DNA of 64,000 bases, taken from Hydrogenophaga palleronii NBRC 102513 (lineage in GTDB: Bacteria > Pseudomonadota > Gammaproteobacteria > Burkholderiales > Burkholderiaceae_C). Both the position numbers and the translations under genes were made by a program. Location of the stretch: positions 32,280-96,279 of the forward strand of contig NZ_BCTJ01000018.1 of NCBI RefSeq assembly GCF_001571225.1, read 5' to 3'. This document shows positions 50,338 to 60,149 of this stretch, in pieces. The notes beneath the pieces were generated by a model. It was not told where the DNA came from. It saw only the letters and a program-made list of their open reading frames with translations, and did not search any database. The stretch's first letter is position 1. Every line of letters starts with the position of its first letter.

Positions 50338-52719
50338 ATGGGTGCATCCGATTTTTCCAAACTCCCGCACATCGGCGAATCGCTGCTGCGCAAGGAGGAC
50401 TACCGCTTTCTCACCGGCGCCGGCCAGTACACCGACGACATCGTGCTGCCCAACATGCACCACGCGGTGTTCGTGCGCTCGCCGCACGCCCACGCCAACA
50501 TCCGCAAGATCGACAAGACGGCCGCGCTGCAATCACCCGGCGTGATCGGTGTGCTCGACGGCAACGACGTGGCCGCCGACAAGATCAACGGCCTGCCCTG
50601 CGGCTGGCTGATCACCGACGTCAACGGCCAGCCCATGAAGGAGCCGCCACACCCCATCCTGGCCTTCGGCAAGGCGCGTTACGTGGGCGACCACGTGGCC
50701 ATGGTGGTGGCCGACACGCTGGAAAACGCGAAGAACGCCGCCGAGCTGGTGGACGTGGACTACGAGCCGCTGCCCGCCGTGGTGGACGTGCGCGACGCCA
50801 TGAAAGCCGGCGCACCCACGCTGCACGAAGCCGCGCCCGGCAACCACTGCTACAAGTGGGCCATTGGTGACAAGGCGGCGGCCGACGCGGCCTTTGCCGG
50901 CGCCGCGCACGTGACCAAGATCGACCTGATCAACAACCGCCTGGCGCCCAACCCGATGGAGCCGCGCGCGGCCATCGCCTCGTACAACCGCGCCGGTGAC
51001 GACTACACGCTCTACGTGTCCAACCAGAACCCGCACGTCGAGCGCCTGCTGATGACGGCCTTCGTGATGGGCCTGCCCGAGCACAAGGTGCGCGTGATCG
51101 CGCCCGACGTGGGTGGTGGCTTCGGCGCCAAGATCTACCTGTACGCCGAAGACGTCTGCCTGACCTGGGCCTCGAAGAAGCTCAACTGCGCCATCAAGTG
51201 GAACTGCGACCGCAGCGAAGCCTTCCTGTGCGACGCCCACGGCCGCGACCACGTGACGCACGCCGAGATGGCGATGGACAAGGACGGCAAGTTCCTCGCG
51301 TTCAAGGTGCACACCGACGCCAACCTCGGCTCCTACCTGTCCACCTTCTCCACCGCCGTGCCCACCATCCTGTACGCCACGCTGCTCGCCGGCCAGTACA
51401 AGACGCCGCAGGTTTATGTGGAGGTGGATGCCTGGTTCACCAACACCGCACCGGTGGACGCCTACCGCGGCGCCGGCCGGCCCGAGGCCACCTACCTGCT
51501 GGAACGCATCGTCAGCCGCTGCGCCTGGGAGACCGGGCTGTCGCAGGACGAGATCCGCCGCCGCAACTTCATCACCGACTTCCCGTACCAGACGCCGGTG
51601 GCGCTGCAGTACGACACGGGCGATTTCCCGCAGTGCATGGAGAAGGCCAACGAGCTGGCCGAGATGTCCGGCTTCGAGCAACGCAAGGCGACCTCGAAGG
51701 CCAAGGGCCTGCTGCGCGGCGTCGGCTACAGCAGCTACATCGAAGCCTGCGGCCTGGCACCGAGCAACATCGCGGGCGCCCTGGGCGCACGCGCCGGCCT
51801 GTTCGAGTGCGGCGAGGTGCGCGTGCACCCGACCGGCAGCGTGACCGTGTTCACCGGTTCACACAGCCACGGCCAGGGGCATGAGACCACCTTCGCTCAG
51901 GTGGTGGCCTCGCGCCTCGGGCTCGACCCGTCGCAGGTCGACATCGTGCACGGCGACACCGGCCGCGTGCCCTTCGGCATGGGCACCTACGGTTCGCGTT
52001 CGATCTCGGTCGGTGGCGCGGCCATCATGCGTGCGCTCGACAAGATCGAAGCCAAGGCCAAGAAGATCGCGGCCCACCTGATGGAAACCGGCGATGCCGA
52101 CGTGGACTTCGCTAACGGCGAATTCACCGTCAAGGGCACCGACAAGAAGGTCACCTTCGGCCAGGTCGCGCTCACCGCCTACGTGCCGCACAACTACCCG
52201 CTGGACAAGCTGGAGCCGGGCCTGAACGAAACCGCGTTCTACGACCCGACCAACTTCACCTACCCGGCCGGCACGCACATCTGCGAAGTCGAGATCGACC
52301 CCAACACCGGCGTGGTGCGTGTTGACCGCTTCACCGCGGTAGACGACTTCGGCACCATCATCAACCCGATGATCGTCGAGGGCCAGGTGCACGGCGGCCT
52401 GGCGCAAGGCATTGGCCAGGCGCTGCTGGAGAGCTGCATCTACGACCGCGAAACCGGCCAGCTGGTCACCGGCTCGTTCATGGACTACGCCATGCCGCGC
52501 GCCGATGACTTCCCCGACTTCAAGATCGGCAGCGTCGTCACGCCCTGCACCACCAACCCGCTGGGCACCAAGGGCTGCGGCGAAGCCGGCGCCATCGGCT
52601 CGCCACCGGCAGTCATCAACGCCGTGCTCGACGCGCTCGCACCGCTCGGCGTGAAAGACCTCGACATGCCCGCCAGCCCGAACCGCGTCTGGACCGCCAT
52701 CCAGCAAGCCAAGGCCTGA
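50338..52719 (+). CDS. coxL: Molybdenum hydroxylase large subunit, form II CoxL-like
   Basis: A 793-residue molybdopterin-binding subunit. The active-site loop reads [17 protein letters not shown], so it is the form II type (AYRGAGR). Form I CO dehydrogenase has AYXCSFR with the cysteine that binds copper. Other features are [44 protein letters not shown] and the catalytic glutamate in [19 protein letters not shown]. Form II enzymes may oxidise CO poorly or act on other substrates. Cofactor is probably MCD, given the mocA and coxDEG genes downstream. Confidence 0.94.
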   Translation: MGASDFSKLPHIGESLLRKEDYRFLTGAGQYTDDIVLPNMHHAVFVRSPHAHANIRKIDKTAALQSPGVIGVLDGNDVAADKINGLPCGWLITDVNGQPMKEPPHPILAFGKARYVGDHVAMVVADTLENAKNAAELVDVDYEPLPAVVDVRDAMKAGAPTLHEAAPGNHCYKWAIGDKAAADAAFAGAAHVTKIDLINNRLAPNPMEPRAAIASYNRAGDDYTLYVSNQNPHVERLLMTAFVMGLPEHKVRVIAPDVGGGFGAKIYLYAEDVCLTWASKKLNCAIKWNCDRSEAFLCDAHGRDHVTHAEMAMDKDGKFLAFKVHTDANLGSYLSTFSTAVPTILYATLLAGQYKTPQVYVEVDAWFTNTAPVDAYRGAGRPEATYLLERIVSRCAWETGLSQDEIRRRNFITDFPYQTPVALQYDTGDFPQCMEKANELAEMSGFEQRKATSKAKGLLRGVGYSSYIEACGLAPSNIAGALGARAGLFECGEVRVHPTGSVTVFTGSHSHGQGHETTFAQVVASRLGLDPSQVDIVHGDTGRVPFGMGTYGSRSISVGGAAIMRALDKIEAKAKKIAAHLMETGDADVDFANGEFTVKGTDKKVTFGQVALTAYVPHNYPLDKLEPGLNETAFYDPTNFTYPAGTHICEVEIDPNTGVVRVDRFTAVDDFGTIINPMIVEGQVHGGLAQGIGQALLESCIYDRETGQLVTGSFMDYAMPRADDFPDFKIGSVVTPCTTNPLGTKGCGEAGAIGSPPAVINAVLDALAPLGVKDLDMPASPNRVWTAIQQAKA

Positions 52720-52737
52720 TCCCGCAGGAGACACACC

Positions 52738-53525
52738 ATGTACGCATTCACACTCGAACGCCCCACCACCCTGGCCGACGCCAAGCGCCTCACCGGTGGC
52801 GGTGCACAAGCCCTGGCCGGCGGCCAGACCCTGATCGCTTCCATGAAGCAGCGCCTGATGCGCCCCGAGAACCTGATCGACCTGGGCGGCGTGGCCGAAC
52901 TGCAGGGCATCCGCGTTGACGGCCAGACCATCGTCATCGGCGCCATGACCAAACACCAGGACGTGGCCGCCAACGCCGACGTGCGCCGGCTGATCCCCGG
53001 CCTGGCCGCGCTGGCCGAGGGCATTGGCGACCGCCAGGTCCGCGCCATGGGCACCATGGGCGGCTCGGTCGCCAACAACGACCCTGCAGCGTGCTACCCC
53101 AGCGCGGTGCTGGGCCTGGGCGCCACCGTGGTCACCGACCGGCGCGAGATCAAGGCCGACGACTTCTTCCAGGGCCTCTACACCACCGCGCTGGACGCGG
53201 GTGAACTCATCACCGCCATCCGTTTCCCGGTGCCCACCAAGGCGGCCTATGCCAAGTTCCGCCAACCGGCCTCGCGCTTCGCGCTGGTCGGTGTGTTCGT
53301 GGCGCAGACCGCGGGCGGCGTGCGCGTGGCCATCACCGGCACCGGCAACGGCGTGTTCCGCCATGCCGGCCTGGAAGCGGCGCTGGCGAAGAGCTTCACC
53401 CCCGAAGCGGTGCAGGGCGTGCAGATCGACGCCAGCGAGATCAGCGGCGACCTGCACGCCAGCTCGGCCTACCGCGCGCACATGGTGACGGTGCAGACGC
53501 AGGCCGCGGTGCGGCAGGCGAACGG

Positions 53526-53529
<4 letters not shown>
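52738..53529 (+). CDS. coxM: Molybdenum hydroxylase FAD-binding subunit (CoxM-like)
   Basis: A 263-residue FAD subunit starting [21 protein letters not shown]-binding motifs are [14 protein letters not shown] (about 29-42) and [20 protein letters not shown] (about 105-124). The C-terminal domain has [20 protein letters not shown]. The gene order S-L-M differs from the M-S-L order of classical form I cox operons. It overlaps coxD by four bases (ATGA). Confidence 0.94.
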
Positions 53530-54428
<899 letters not shown>

Positions 54429-54492
54429 AACACCCCCCGCGCCGCTTCGCGCTGCCCCTGGACATGGTCACCTCGCTCCGGACAGCCCACCC

Positions 54493-55668
54493 ATGATCCT
54501 TGGCGACGCGCGCTCCGGAAAATTCCCGGCCCACATCACCGCCTTCGGCCGTGCCCTGCGCCGCGCCGGTGTGCCGGTGGACAGCAGCCGTGTGGTGCTG
54601 GCCATCACCGCCGCCACCGCCGTGGGCGTGGCGCGGCGCGACGACCTGCGCGCGGCCCTGCAGGCCGTGCTGGTCAGCCGCCAGCAAGACCTGGCCGTGT
54701 TCGACGAGATGTTCGAGGCCTTCTTCCGCAACCCCGAACTCGCGCAGCAGCTGCTCGCGCAGATGCTGCCCAAGGCCGCCAAGGCGCACCCGGTGCGGCG
54801 CAAGGCCCGCGTGCAGGAAGCGCTGAGCGTGGCGGGGCTGAAAGCGCGCACCCCCAACCAGGGCGAGACCGACCTGAAGTTCGACGCCGCCATGAGCGCC
54901 AGCGACCAGCAACGCCTGCGCCATGCCGACTTCGCCGGCCTCTCGGCCAGCGAGTTCCGTCTGGTTGAACAGCTGGCGCGCGAGATCGCCCTGCCCCTGC
55001 CCACGGTGCGCTCGCGCCGCGAACGCGCGGGTACGCGGGGCCACCGGCCGAACTGGCCGCGCGCCCTGCAACAGGCGCGCCGACACGATGGCGAGCTGCT
55101 CGAAATCCCGCGCCTGGCGCGGCACCCGCAACCCCTGCCGCTGCTGATCCTGGTCGACATCTCCGGCTCCATGGAGCGCTATGCGCGCCTGCTGCTGGCA
55201 TTTCTGCACCAGGCCACTCAGGGCACACCACGCAACGCGTTTGCCTTCGGCACCGAACTCACCGACCTGCGCCCGGCCTTCCGCCAGCGCGACACCGACG
55301 TGATGCTCGACATGGCCAACGCCGCCATCGACGATTTCGCCGGCGGCACGCGCCTGGGCGAATCGCTGGCGCGCCTGCGCCGCGAGCACAGCCGCTGCCT
55401 GGTGGGCCGGCGCACCGTGGTGCTGCTGATCACCGACGGGCTGGACACCGGCGCGCCCGAACTGCTGGAGCAGGAGCTGACCTGGCTCGGCCTGCACAGC
55501 CGCAAGCTGCTCTGGCTCAACCCCTTGTTGCGCTTTGACGGTTACGCGCCGCTGGCCAGTGGCGCCAGCGTGCTGCACCGGCACGCGCACGGCATGCTGG
55601 CGGTGCACAACCTCAGCCGCCTGGAAGACCTGGCGCGCGCCATGGCATCCCTGATGCAGCGCAGCTGA
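54493..55668 (+). CDS. coxE: VWA domain protein (CoxE-like)
   Basis: A 391-residue protein with a C-terminal von Willebrand factor A domain. The MIDAS motif DISGSMERYARLLLA (near 218-232) and the downstream TDGLDTG are present. The N-terminal part (ITAFGRALRRAGVPVDSSRVV) matches the CoxE family. The 64-base gap after coxD holds a shortened intergenic repeat (CCCCGCGCCGCTTCGCGC). It pairs with the MoxR ATPase CoxD as a chaperone for enzyme maturation. Confidence 0.93.
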   Translation: MILGDARSGKFPAHITAFGRALRRAGVPVDSSRVVLAITAATAVGVARRDDLRAALQAVLVSRQQDLAVFDEMFEAFFRNPELAQQLLAQMLPKAAKAHPVRRKARVQEALSVAGLKARTPNQGETDLKFDAAMSASDQQRLRHADFAGLSASEFRLVEQLAREIALPLPTVRSRRERAGTRGHRPNWPRALQQARRHDGELLEIPRLARHPQPLPLLILVDISGSMERYARLLLAFLHQATQGTPRNAFAFGTELTDLRPAFRQRDTDVMLDMANAAIDDFAGGTRLGESLARLRREHSRCLVGRRTVVLLITDGLDTGAPELLEQELTWLGLHSRKLLWLNPLLRFDGYAPLASGASVLHRHAHGMLAVHNLSRLEDLARAMASLMQRS

Positions 55669-55712
55669 GTTCGCTGTTTTCATTCAACATACCCCCCTAC
55701 AGGAGAGACCAA

Positions 55713-56294
55713 TTGGACATGCAAGGAAACCGGCCGCTGGCCGTGACCCAGCAACAGGCATGGGAGGCCCTCAACGACCCCGAAATGCTCAAGGCCTGCA
55801 TTCCCGGCTGCGAGAAGTTCGAGCTCACCGAGCCCAACACCTATGCGGTGACCACCGCCATCAAGATCGGCCCCGTGGCCGCGCGCTTCAACGGCCGCGT
55901 CACGCTGTCCGACATCACCCCGCCGCAGTCGTACAAGCTGGGCTTTGACGCACAGGGCGGCGTGGCCGGTTTCGGCAAGGGCGAGGCCGCGGTGCAGCTC
56001 ACGCCGGCCGGCAGCGGCTGCGAACTGAACTACACGGTGCACTCCAGCGTGGGTGGCAAGATCGCGCAGTTGGGCCAGCGCCTGATCGACGGCGCGGCCA
56101 AGTCGCTGGCCGAAGACTTCTTCCGCCGCTTCGACGAGGCCTTGCAACAGCGTTACCCGAGCGCGGCAGCGCCCGCCGCCGCCGTGGCCGAACACACCCC
56201 CATGCCCAAGGCCGGCGGTGGCCTGCCCACCTGGGCCTGGGGCGCCATCGCCGTCGTTGCGGCGGTGGTGATCTATCTCGTCACCAAAGGCTGA
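55713..56294 (+). CDS. coxG: SRPBCC-family CoxG-like membrane-anchored protein
   Basis: A 193-residue protein. I prefer the TTG at 55713 (MDMQGNRPLAVTQQQAWEAL), since AGGAG is seven bases upstream; the ATG two codons later is too far from it. Residues 1-145 form the SRPBCC fold (ACIPGCEKFELTEPNTYAV, GFGKGEAAVQLTPAGSGCEL). The C-terminus is one membrane helix (TWAWGAIAVVAAVVIYLV). CoxG is thought to anchor the enzyme at the inner membrane. Confidence 0.92.
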   Translation: MDMQGNRPLAVTQQQAWEALNDPEMLKACIPGCEKFELTEPNTYAVTTAIKIGPVAARFNGRVTLSDITPPQSYKLGFDAQGGVAGFGKGEAAVQLTPAGSGCELNYTVHSSVGGKIAQLGQRLIDGAAKSLAEDFFRRFDEALQQRYPSAAAPAAAVAEHTPMPKAGGGLPTWAWGAIAVVAAVVIYLVTKG

Positions 56295-56309
56295 TCGGAA
56301 AGGTTGAAC

Positions 56310-57386
56310 GTGGAAAATCTCGATGTCACGGTGCTGCGCACGCTGCAGGGCTGGCGTGCCGAAGGCCGGCGCGCGCTGCTGGCCACCGTGGTGCGCACCT
56401 GGGGCTCGTCACCGCGCCCGGTGGGCTCGGTGATGGCCTTGTGCGAGACCGGCGCGGTGGTCGGCTCGGTCTCCGGTGGCTGCATCGAGGACGACCTGAT
56501 CTACCGCTACAGCCGCGCCCACGGTGCGGTGCAGGGCAGCAGTGCACCGGCCGGCATCACGCACGAGATTCCCACCGGTCCACCCGAGCGCGTGAAGTAC
56601 GGCGTGAGCGCCGACGAAGCCCACCGCTTCGGCCTGCCTTGCGGCGGCACGCTGGAGCTGGTGCTCGAATTCAACCCCGACACCGGCGCGCTGGCCGAGC
56701 TGGTGCAGACGCTCTCGGCCGGCCACCTGGTCGAGCGCCGCACCGAACTCGCCACCGGGCAGGTGACGCTGCGCACCGCCGCCACGCCGGCGGCCCTGAG
56801 CGACGAGGCGGGCTGGCTCAGCAACACCTTCGGCCCCGAGTACCGCATGCTGCTGATCGGCGCCGGCCAGCTCACCGAGTACCTGGCCACCATGGCGTTG
56901 TTCAACGGTTTTGCCGTCACCGTCTGCGACCCGCGCGAGGAGTACCGCGGCGCCTGGTCGGTGGCCGGCGTGAAGATCGTCACCGAGATGCCCGATGACG
57001 TGGTGCGCGACTTCCGCGTCGACCGGCGCAGCTGCGTGATCGCCCTCACCCACGACCCCAAGCTCGACGACCTGGCCCTGCTCGAAGCGCTGGAGACCGA
57101 CGCGTTCTACGTCGGTGCCATCGGCTCGCGCCGCAACAACGAGGCGCGCCACGCCCGCATGATCGAACACTTCGACCAGACCCCGGAGAGCCTGGCACGC
57201 CTGCGCGGCCCGATCGGTATCTACATCGGCAGCAAGACCCCGGCGGAAATCGCGGTCAGCGTGATGGCCGAGGTGCTGGCGGTGAAGAACGGCGTGCCGC
57301 TGCCGCGCGACATGGAAGTGGCGAACGCGAAGAACACCCTGTCTGCCGCCGAAGCCTCGGCGCCGGTGTGTTTCGTCGCACCGTGA
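56310..57386 (+). CDS. XdhC/CoxI family molybdenum cofactor protein
   Basis: A 358-residue XdhC-type protein. N-terminal XdhC domain (AEGRRALLATVVRTWGSSPRPVGS, GSVSGGCIEDDL) and C-terminal Rossmann domain (MLLIGAGQLTEYLATMALF, CVIALTHDPKLDDLAL, AIGSRRNNEARHARM). XdhC proteins bind and sulfurate the molybdenum cofactor before insertion. The GTG at 56310 has GGAAAGG six bases upstream; the in-frame TTG at 56304 touches that site. The end overlaps the next gene by four bases. Confidence 0.93.
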   Translation: MENLDVTVLRTLQGWRAEGRRALLATVVRTWGSSPRPVGSVMALCETGAVVGSVSGGCIEDDLIYRYSRAHGAVQGSSAPAGITHEIPTGPPERVKYGVSADEAHRFGLPCGGTLELVLEFNPDTGALAELVQTLSAGHLVERRTELATGQVTLRTAATPAALSDEAGWLSNTFGPEYRMLLIGAGQLTEYLATMALFNGFAVTVCDPREEYRGAWSVAGVKIVTEMPDDVVRDFRVDRRSCVIALTHDPKLDDLALLEALETDAFYVGAIGSRRNNEARHARMIEHFDQTPESLARLRGPIGIYIGSKTPAEIAVSVMAEVLAVKNGVPLPRDMEVANAKNTLSAAEASAPVCFVAP

Positions 57387-58021
57387 AGACCGGCTTCGTC
57401 ATCCTCGCCGCCGGCGCCGGCCGGCGCATGGGCGGTGTGGCCAAGTGCCTGCTGCAGCTCGAAGGCCGCACGCTGCTGGAGCGCCTGCTCACGCAGCTGC
57501 AACCCCTGCGCGGCCGCGCGCGGCACGACCTGGTGCTGGTGCTCGGCCACCATGCGGCCGACATCCAGGCCCATGTGGCGCAGTTGCCCGACAGCATCGC
57601 ACCGCTGTGCGTGATCAACCCGCGCCCGGAGGACGACACCGCCTCCTCGCTGCGTGCCGGCCTGCGTGCGCTGGCGCACGACGTGGACCAGGTGGTGGTG
57701 CTGCTGGCCGACCAGCCGCTGATCGATGAAGCCGATGTGCGCGCCGCGCTGGAAGCCTTCGCGCAGCGCGCCGACGGCGTGCGCGTGCAGGTGCCCATGG
57801 TGCGCGGCCAGCCCGGCCACCCGGTGCTGTTGGATGCCCGCGTGCGCGAGGCCCTCGCCGCGCCGCTGCTCACCACCCTGCGCCAATGGCGCGCCGCCCA
57901 TCCCGATGCGGTGCGGCTGTGGGCGGTGGACAACCCGCACTACACACGCGACCTCGACACCCCGGCGGACCTGGACGCGCTCGCACGCGAGACCCGCTGG
58001 AGCTGGCGCTGGCCGGGTTAA
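57383..58021 (+). CDS. mocA: Molybdenum cofactor cytidylyltransferase-like protein (MocA)
   Basis: A 212-residue nucleotidyltransferase with FVILAAGAGRRMGGVAKCLL at the N-terminus (glycine-rich nucleotide loop and conserved Lys). ADQPLIDEADV holds the metal-binding Asp and GQPGHPVLLDARVREAL is typical of MocA/NboR. It turns molybdopterin into the CMP form (MCD), which this hydroxylase class uses. The GTG start is in a GTGA overlap with xdhC; an earlier GTG at 57368 is possible. Confidence 0.88.
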   Translation: MKTGFVILAAGAGRRMGGVAKCLLQLEGRTLLERLLTQLQPLRGRARHDLVLVLGHHAADIQAHVAQLPDSIAPLCVINPRPEDDTASSLRAGLRALAHDVDQVVVLLADQPLIDEADVRAALEAFAQRADGVRVQVPMVRGQPGHPVLLDARVREALAAPLLTTLRQWRAAHPDAVRLWAVDNPHYTRDLDTPADLDALARETRWSWRWPG

Positions 58022-58124
58022 CCCGGTCCCCGGCGGGGGTGCACGGGCCCCCAAACGCTGCTTTAATGGCGGGCGAGACACCGATCATCCAGCCCGGCCC
58101 CCGCCCAGCCACACAGAGCCGATC

Positions 58125-59249
58125 GTGACCCCACAGCCATCGCCGACCCTTCCGCCGCAGCAGCAACGCCTGACCCTGATCGAGCAAGCGCGCAAGGCGG
58201 TGTTCGAGTCCAACACCCCGCTGCACCAGCCAACCACGCTGGCGCCCTGGGTCGAACGTTCCTGGCGGCGCTGCCTCGATCTCGGGCTCGACCCGAGCCA
58301 GCGCGTGGCCTTTGCGGCCGTCTCCAGCAGCGCGGCACAACACGCCATCGAAGCCAACCAGCCGCTGCTGCGCGCCGCCGCACCGGTGATCCAGTCGCTC
58401 TCGCGCGCCATGGCGCACACGCGTTACTTCGCCATCCTCACCGACGCACGCGGCCTGGTGATCGACGTCAACGGCCCGGTGGACCGGCACGACCCGCACG
58501 CCGCCAGCATCGCGCGCATCGGCGTTGACCTGTCCGAACGCGCGGTCGGCACCACCGCCATCGGCACCACGCTGGCCGACCTGCAACCGGTCTGGCTGCA
58601 CCGAGGCGAACACTTCTTTGACGACACCGCCATCTACAGCTGCGCCGGCGCGCCGATCTGGGGGCCCGACGGCCAGTGCGTCGGCATGCTCGACCTGACC
58701 GGTGTGAACGTGGTCGAACAACCCGCGCTCAAGCACCTGGTGGCGCAGTCGGCGCGCAGCATCGAGAACGCGCTCACCCTGAGCCAGCCGCACCGCCTGC
58801 TGCTGTGCCTGAGCTGGCCCGGCCGCATGCCGGGCGACGCCAGCGACGGCCTGGTCTGCGTCAACGCCGATGGCCAGATCAGCGCGATCAACCGCTCCGC
58901 TGCCGACATGCTCGGCGTCGCTGCCAGCGTGGCACCCGGCCACTGCAGCGAATGGTTTGCGGTGCCGATCGAAACCCTGTTCGACGCCGCGCGCCTGCAA
59001 CGCGGCCCGCTGGAAGTGCCGCTGTGGTCGGGCCTGCGCCTGAGCGTGCTGGCCCAGCTCAACCAGGGTGGTGAACGCATCCCGCTGCACGGCGCCAGCC
59101 ACGGCCTGCCCTTGAAAGACGTGGAGACCGCGATGATCCGCAAGGCGGTGGACGACGCGCGCGGCAACGTGAAGGAAGCGGCACGCGCCCTCGGCATCAG
59201 CCGCGCGACGGTGTACCGCAAGCTCGGGGCACCACGCGAACGCAGCTGA
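58125..59249 (+). CDS. GAF/Fis-type regulator lacking the sigma-54 ATPase domain
   Basis: A 374-residue protein from a GTG start. The N-terminal half is like AcoR-type activators (LAPWVERSWRRCLDLGLDPS, then a GAF domain about 90-230 with IGVDLSERAVGTTAIGTTL). A PAS-like segment (LVCVNADGQISAINRSAADML) follows, and a Fis-type HTH is at the C-terminus (AARALGISRATVYRKLG). The central AAA+ domain with GAFTGA is missing, so it cannot activate sigma-54 polymerase. It follows mocA by about 100 bases in the same direction and probably controls the hydroxylase cluster. Confidence 0.85.
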   Translation: MTPQPSPTLPPQQQRLTLIEQARKAVFESNTPLHQPTTLAPWVERSWRRCLDLGLDPSQRVAFAAVSSSAAQHAIEANQPLLRAAAPVIQSLSRAMAHTRYFAILTDARGLVIDVNGPVDRHDPHAASIARIGVDLSERAVGTTAIGTTLADLQPVWLHRGEHFFDDTAIYSCAGAPIWGPDGQCVGMLDLTGVNVVEQPALKHLVAQSARSIENALTLSQPHRLLLCLSWPGRMPGDASDGLVCVNADGQISAINRSAADMLGVAASVAPGHCSEWFAVPIETLFDAARLQRGPLEVPLWSGLRLSVLAQLNQGGERIPLHGASHGLPLKDVETAMIRKAVDDARGNVKEAARALGISRATVYRKLGAPRERS

Positions 59250-59305
59250 AGCACCGCGGCCCTGTCGGGCGGCGGTGCCACACACTCAAAAACCGATGAC
59301 GACGA

Positions 59306-59803
59306 TCAGGGCTCGCGACGGCTGTCGGTGTAGGTCTTGATCGCCCACACCGCTTCCTGCGACAGCGTGCCCTCGAACGGCGGCATGTAGACGCGGCCGT
59401 CGCGCACGCGGCCGCGCCGCACCGTGGCCACGAAGTACTCGTCCATCTCCTTGAAGCAGGCCTGCTTCTTGGCCGCGTCGGCCATGCCCGAGCACTCCTT
59501 GTCGAACAGGCGCAGGTCGGGCGAGATGCCGCCCGACACGGCTTCAAGGCCGTGGCAGCGCGCGCAGTTCTGGTTGTAGGCCGAGCTGCCGATGCGCAGC
59601 GCTTCCTTGTGGGCCGGCTTGTCGGGACCGTAGGGGTTGTCGGCCAGCCACTTCTCGCCCAGCTGCGGCAGCGTGTGCGTGTCCACCGCCTGCGGCACCA
59701 TGTCGCCGTGGGCGTAGACGCCGGCCACCACACCCAGGCCGATGGTCAGTGCCAGGCCGATTTTTCCGAGGCGCGAGCTCAAGGTTTTCGTAGGGATCTT
59801 CAT
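59306..59803 (-). CDS. pedF: Cytochrome c-550 PedF-like
   Basis: A 165-residue c-type cytochrome with an N-terminal signal (GLALTIGLGVVAGVYAHG). The haem site is NCARCHGLEAVSGG with a later Met ligand in VYMPPFEGTLS. It matches PedF, an electron acceptor found with PQQ-dependent alcohol dehydrogenases. The ATG at 59803 has GGAG eight bases upstream; a longer frame upstream is not coding. A sigma-54 promoter is at 59868-59883, and the sigma-54 activator gene is divergent beyond it. Confidence 0.93.
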   Translation of the reverse strand: MKIPTKTLSSRLGKIGLALTIGLGVVAGVYAHGDMVPQAVDTHTLPQLGEKWLADNPYGPDKPAHKEALRIGSSAYNQNCARCHGLEAVSGGISPDLRLFDKECSGMADAAKKQACFKEMDEYFVATVRRGRVRDGRVYMPPFEGTLSQEAVWAIKTYTDSRREP

Positions 59804-59867
59804 GTGTTTGTCTCCGTGATGGTCTCCGTGGTGGGAACGCTGATAAAGCCTGTCTCTGCCCTGGTTT

Positions 59868-59883
59868 AGCAATATGCAGGCCA
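59868..59883 (-). promoter_or_regulatory. Sigma-54 promoter of pedF
   Basis: The minus strand reads TGGCCTGCATATTGCT, one mismatch to TGGCAYRNNNNYTGCW. It is 65 bases upstream of the pedF ATG, in the correct orientation. Confidence 0.75.
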
Positions 59884-59968
59884 CGGATTCCTGCCGTTCA
59901 ACGCGCCTGCCACACCCCCTGCACACGGCCCCTGTGCAGCGCACGCAGGTCCGAAGCGAAACACGGGT

Positions 59969-59986
59969 GTTGCAATTTGCAGCAAC
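59969..59986. promoter_or_regulatory. Candidate upstream activator dyad for pedF
   Basis: GTTGC-AATTTGCA-GCAAC, a five-base inverted repeat with eight-base spacer, is centred about 100 bases upstream of the sigma-54 promoter. It is a plausible binding site for the adjacent activator. Confidence 0.4.
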
Positions 59987-60110
59987 GTTGTTCCAGCCTG
60001 GGTGAACACACACGCCGCGCTGCAACAGACCACCGTGCCAGCCCCTTGGCGGGCTCCTTGCTACCCGGGCTTGCACCACCCTGACACGCTCATGTGTTCA
60101 AGGGACAAAA

Positions 60111-60135
60111 CCCTGTGTTGATCAATGACACAGGG
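60111..60135. promoter_or_regulatory. Inverted repeat immediately upstream of the sigma-54 activator gene
   Basis: CCCTGTGT (60111-60118) and ACACAGGG (60128-60135) are perfect eight-base arms around a nine-base spacer. The repeat ends 14 bases before the start codon, a likely operator or autoregulatory site. Confidence 0.5.
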
Positions 60136-60149
60136 ACAAGGACAATGGC

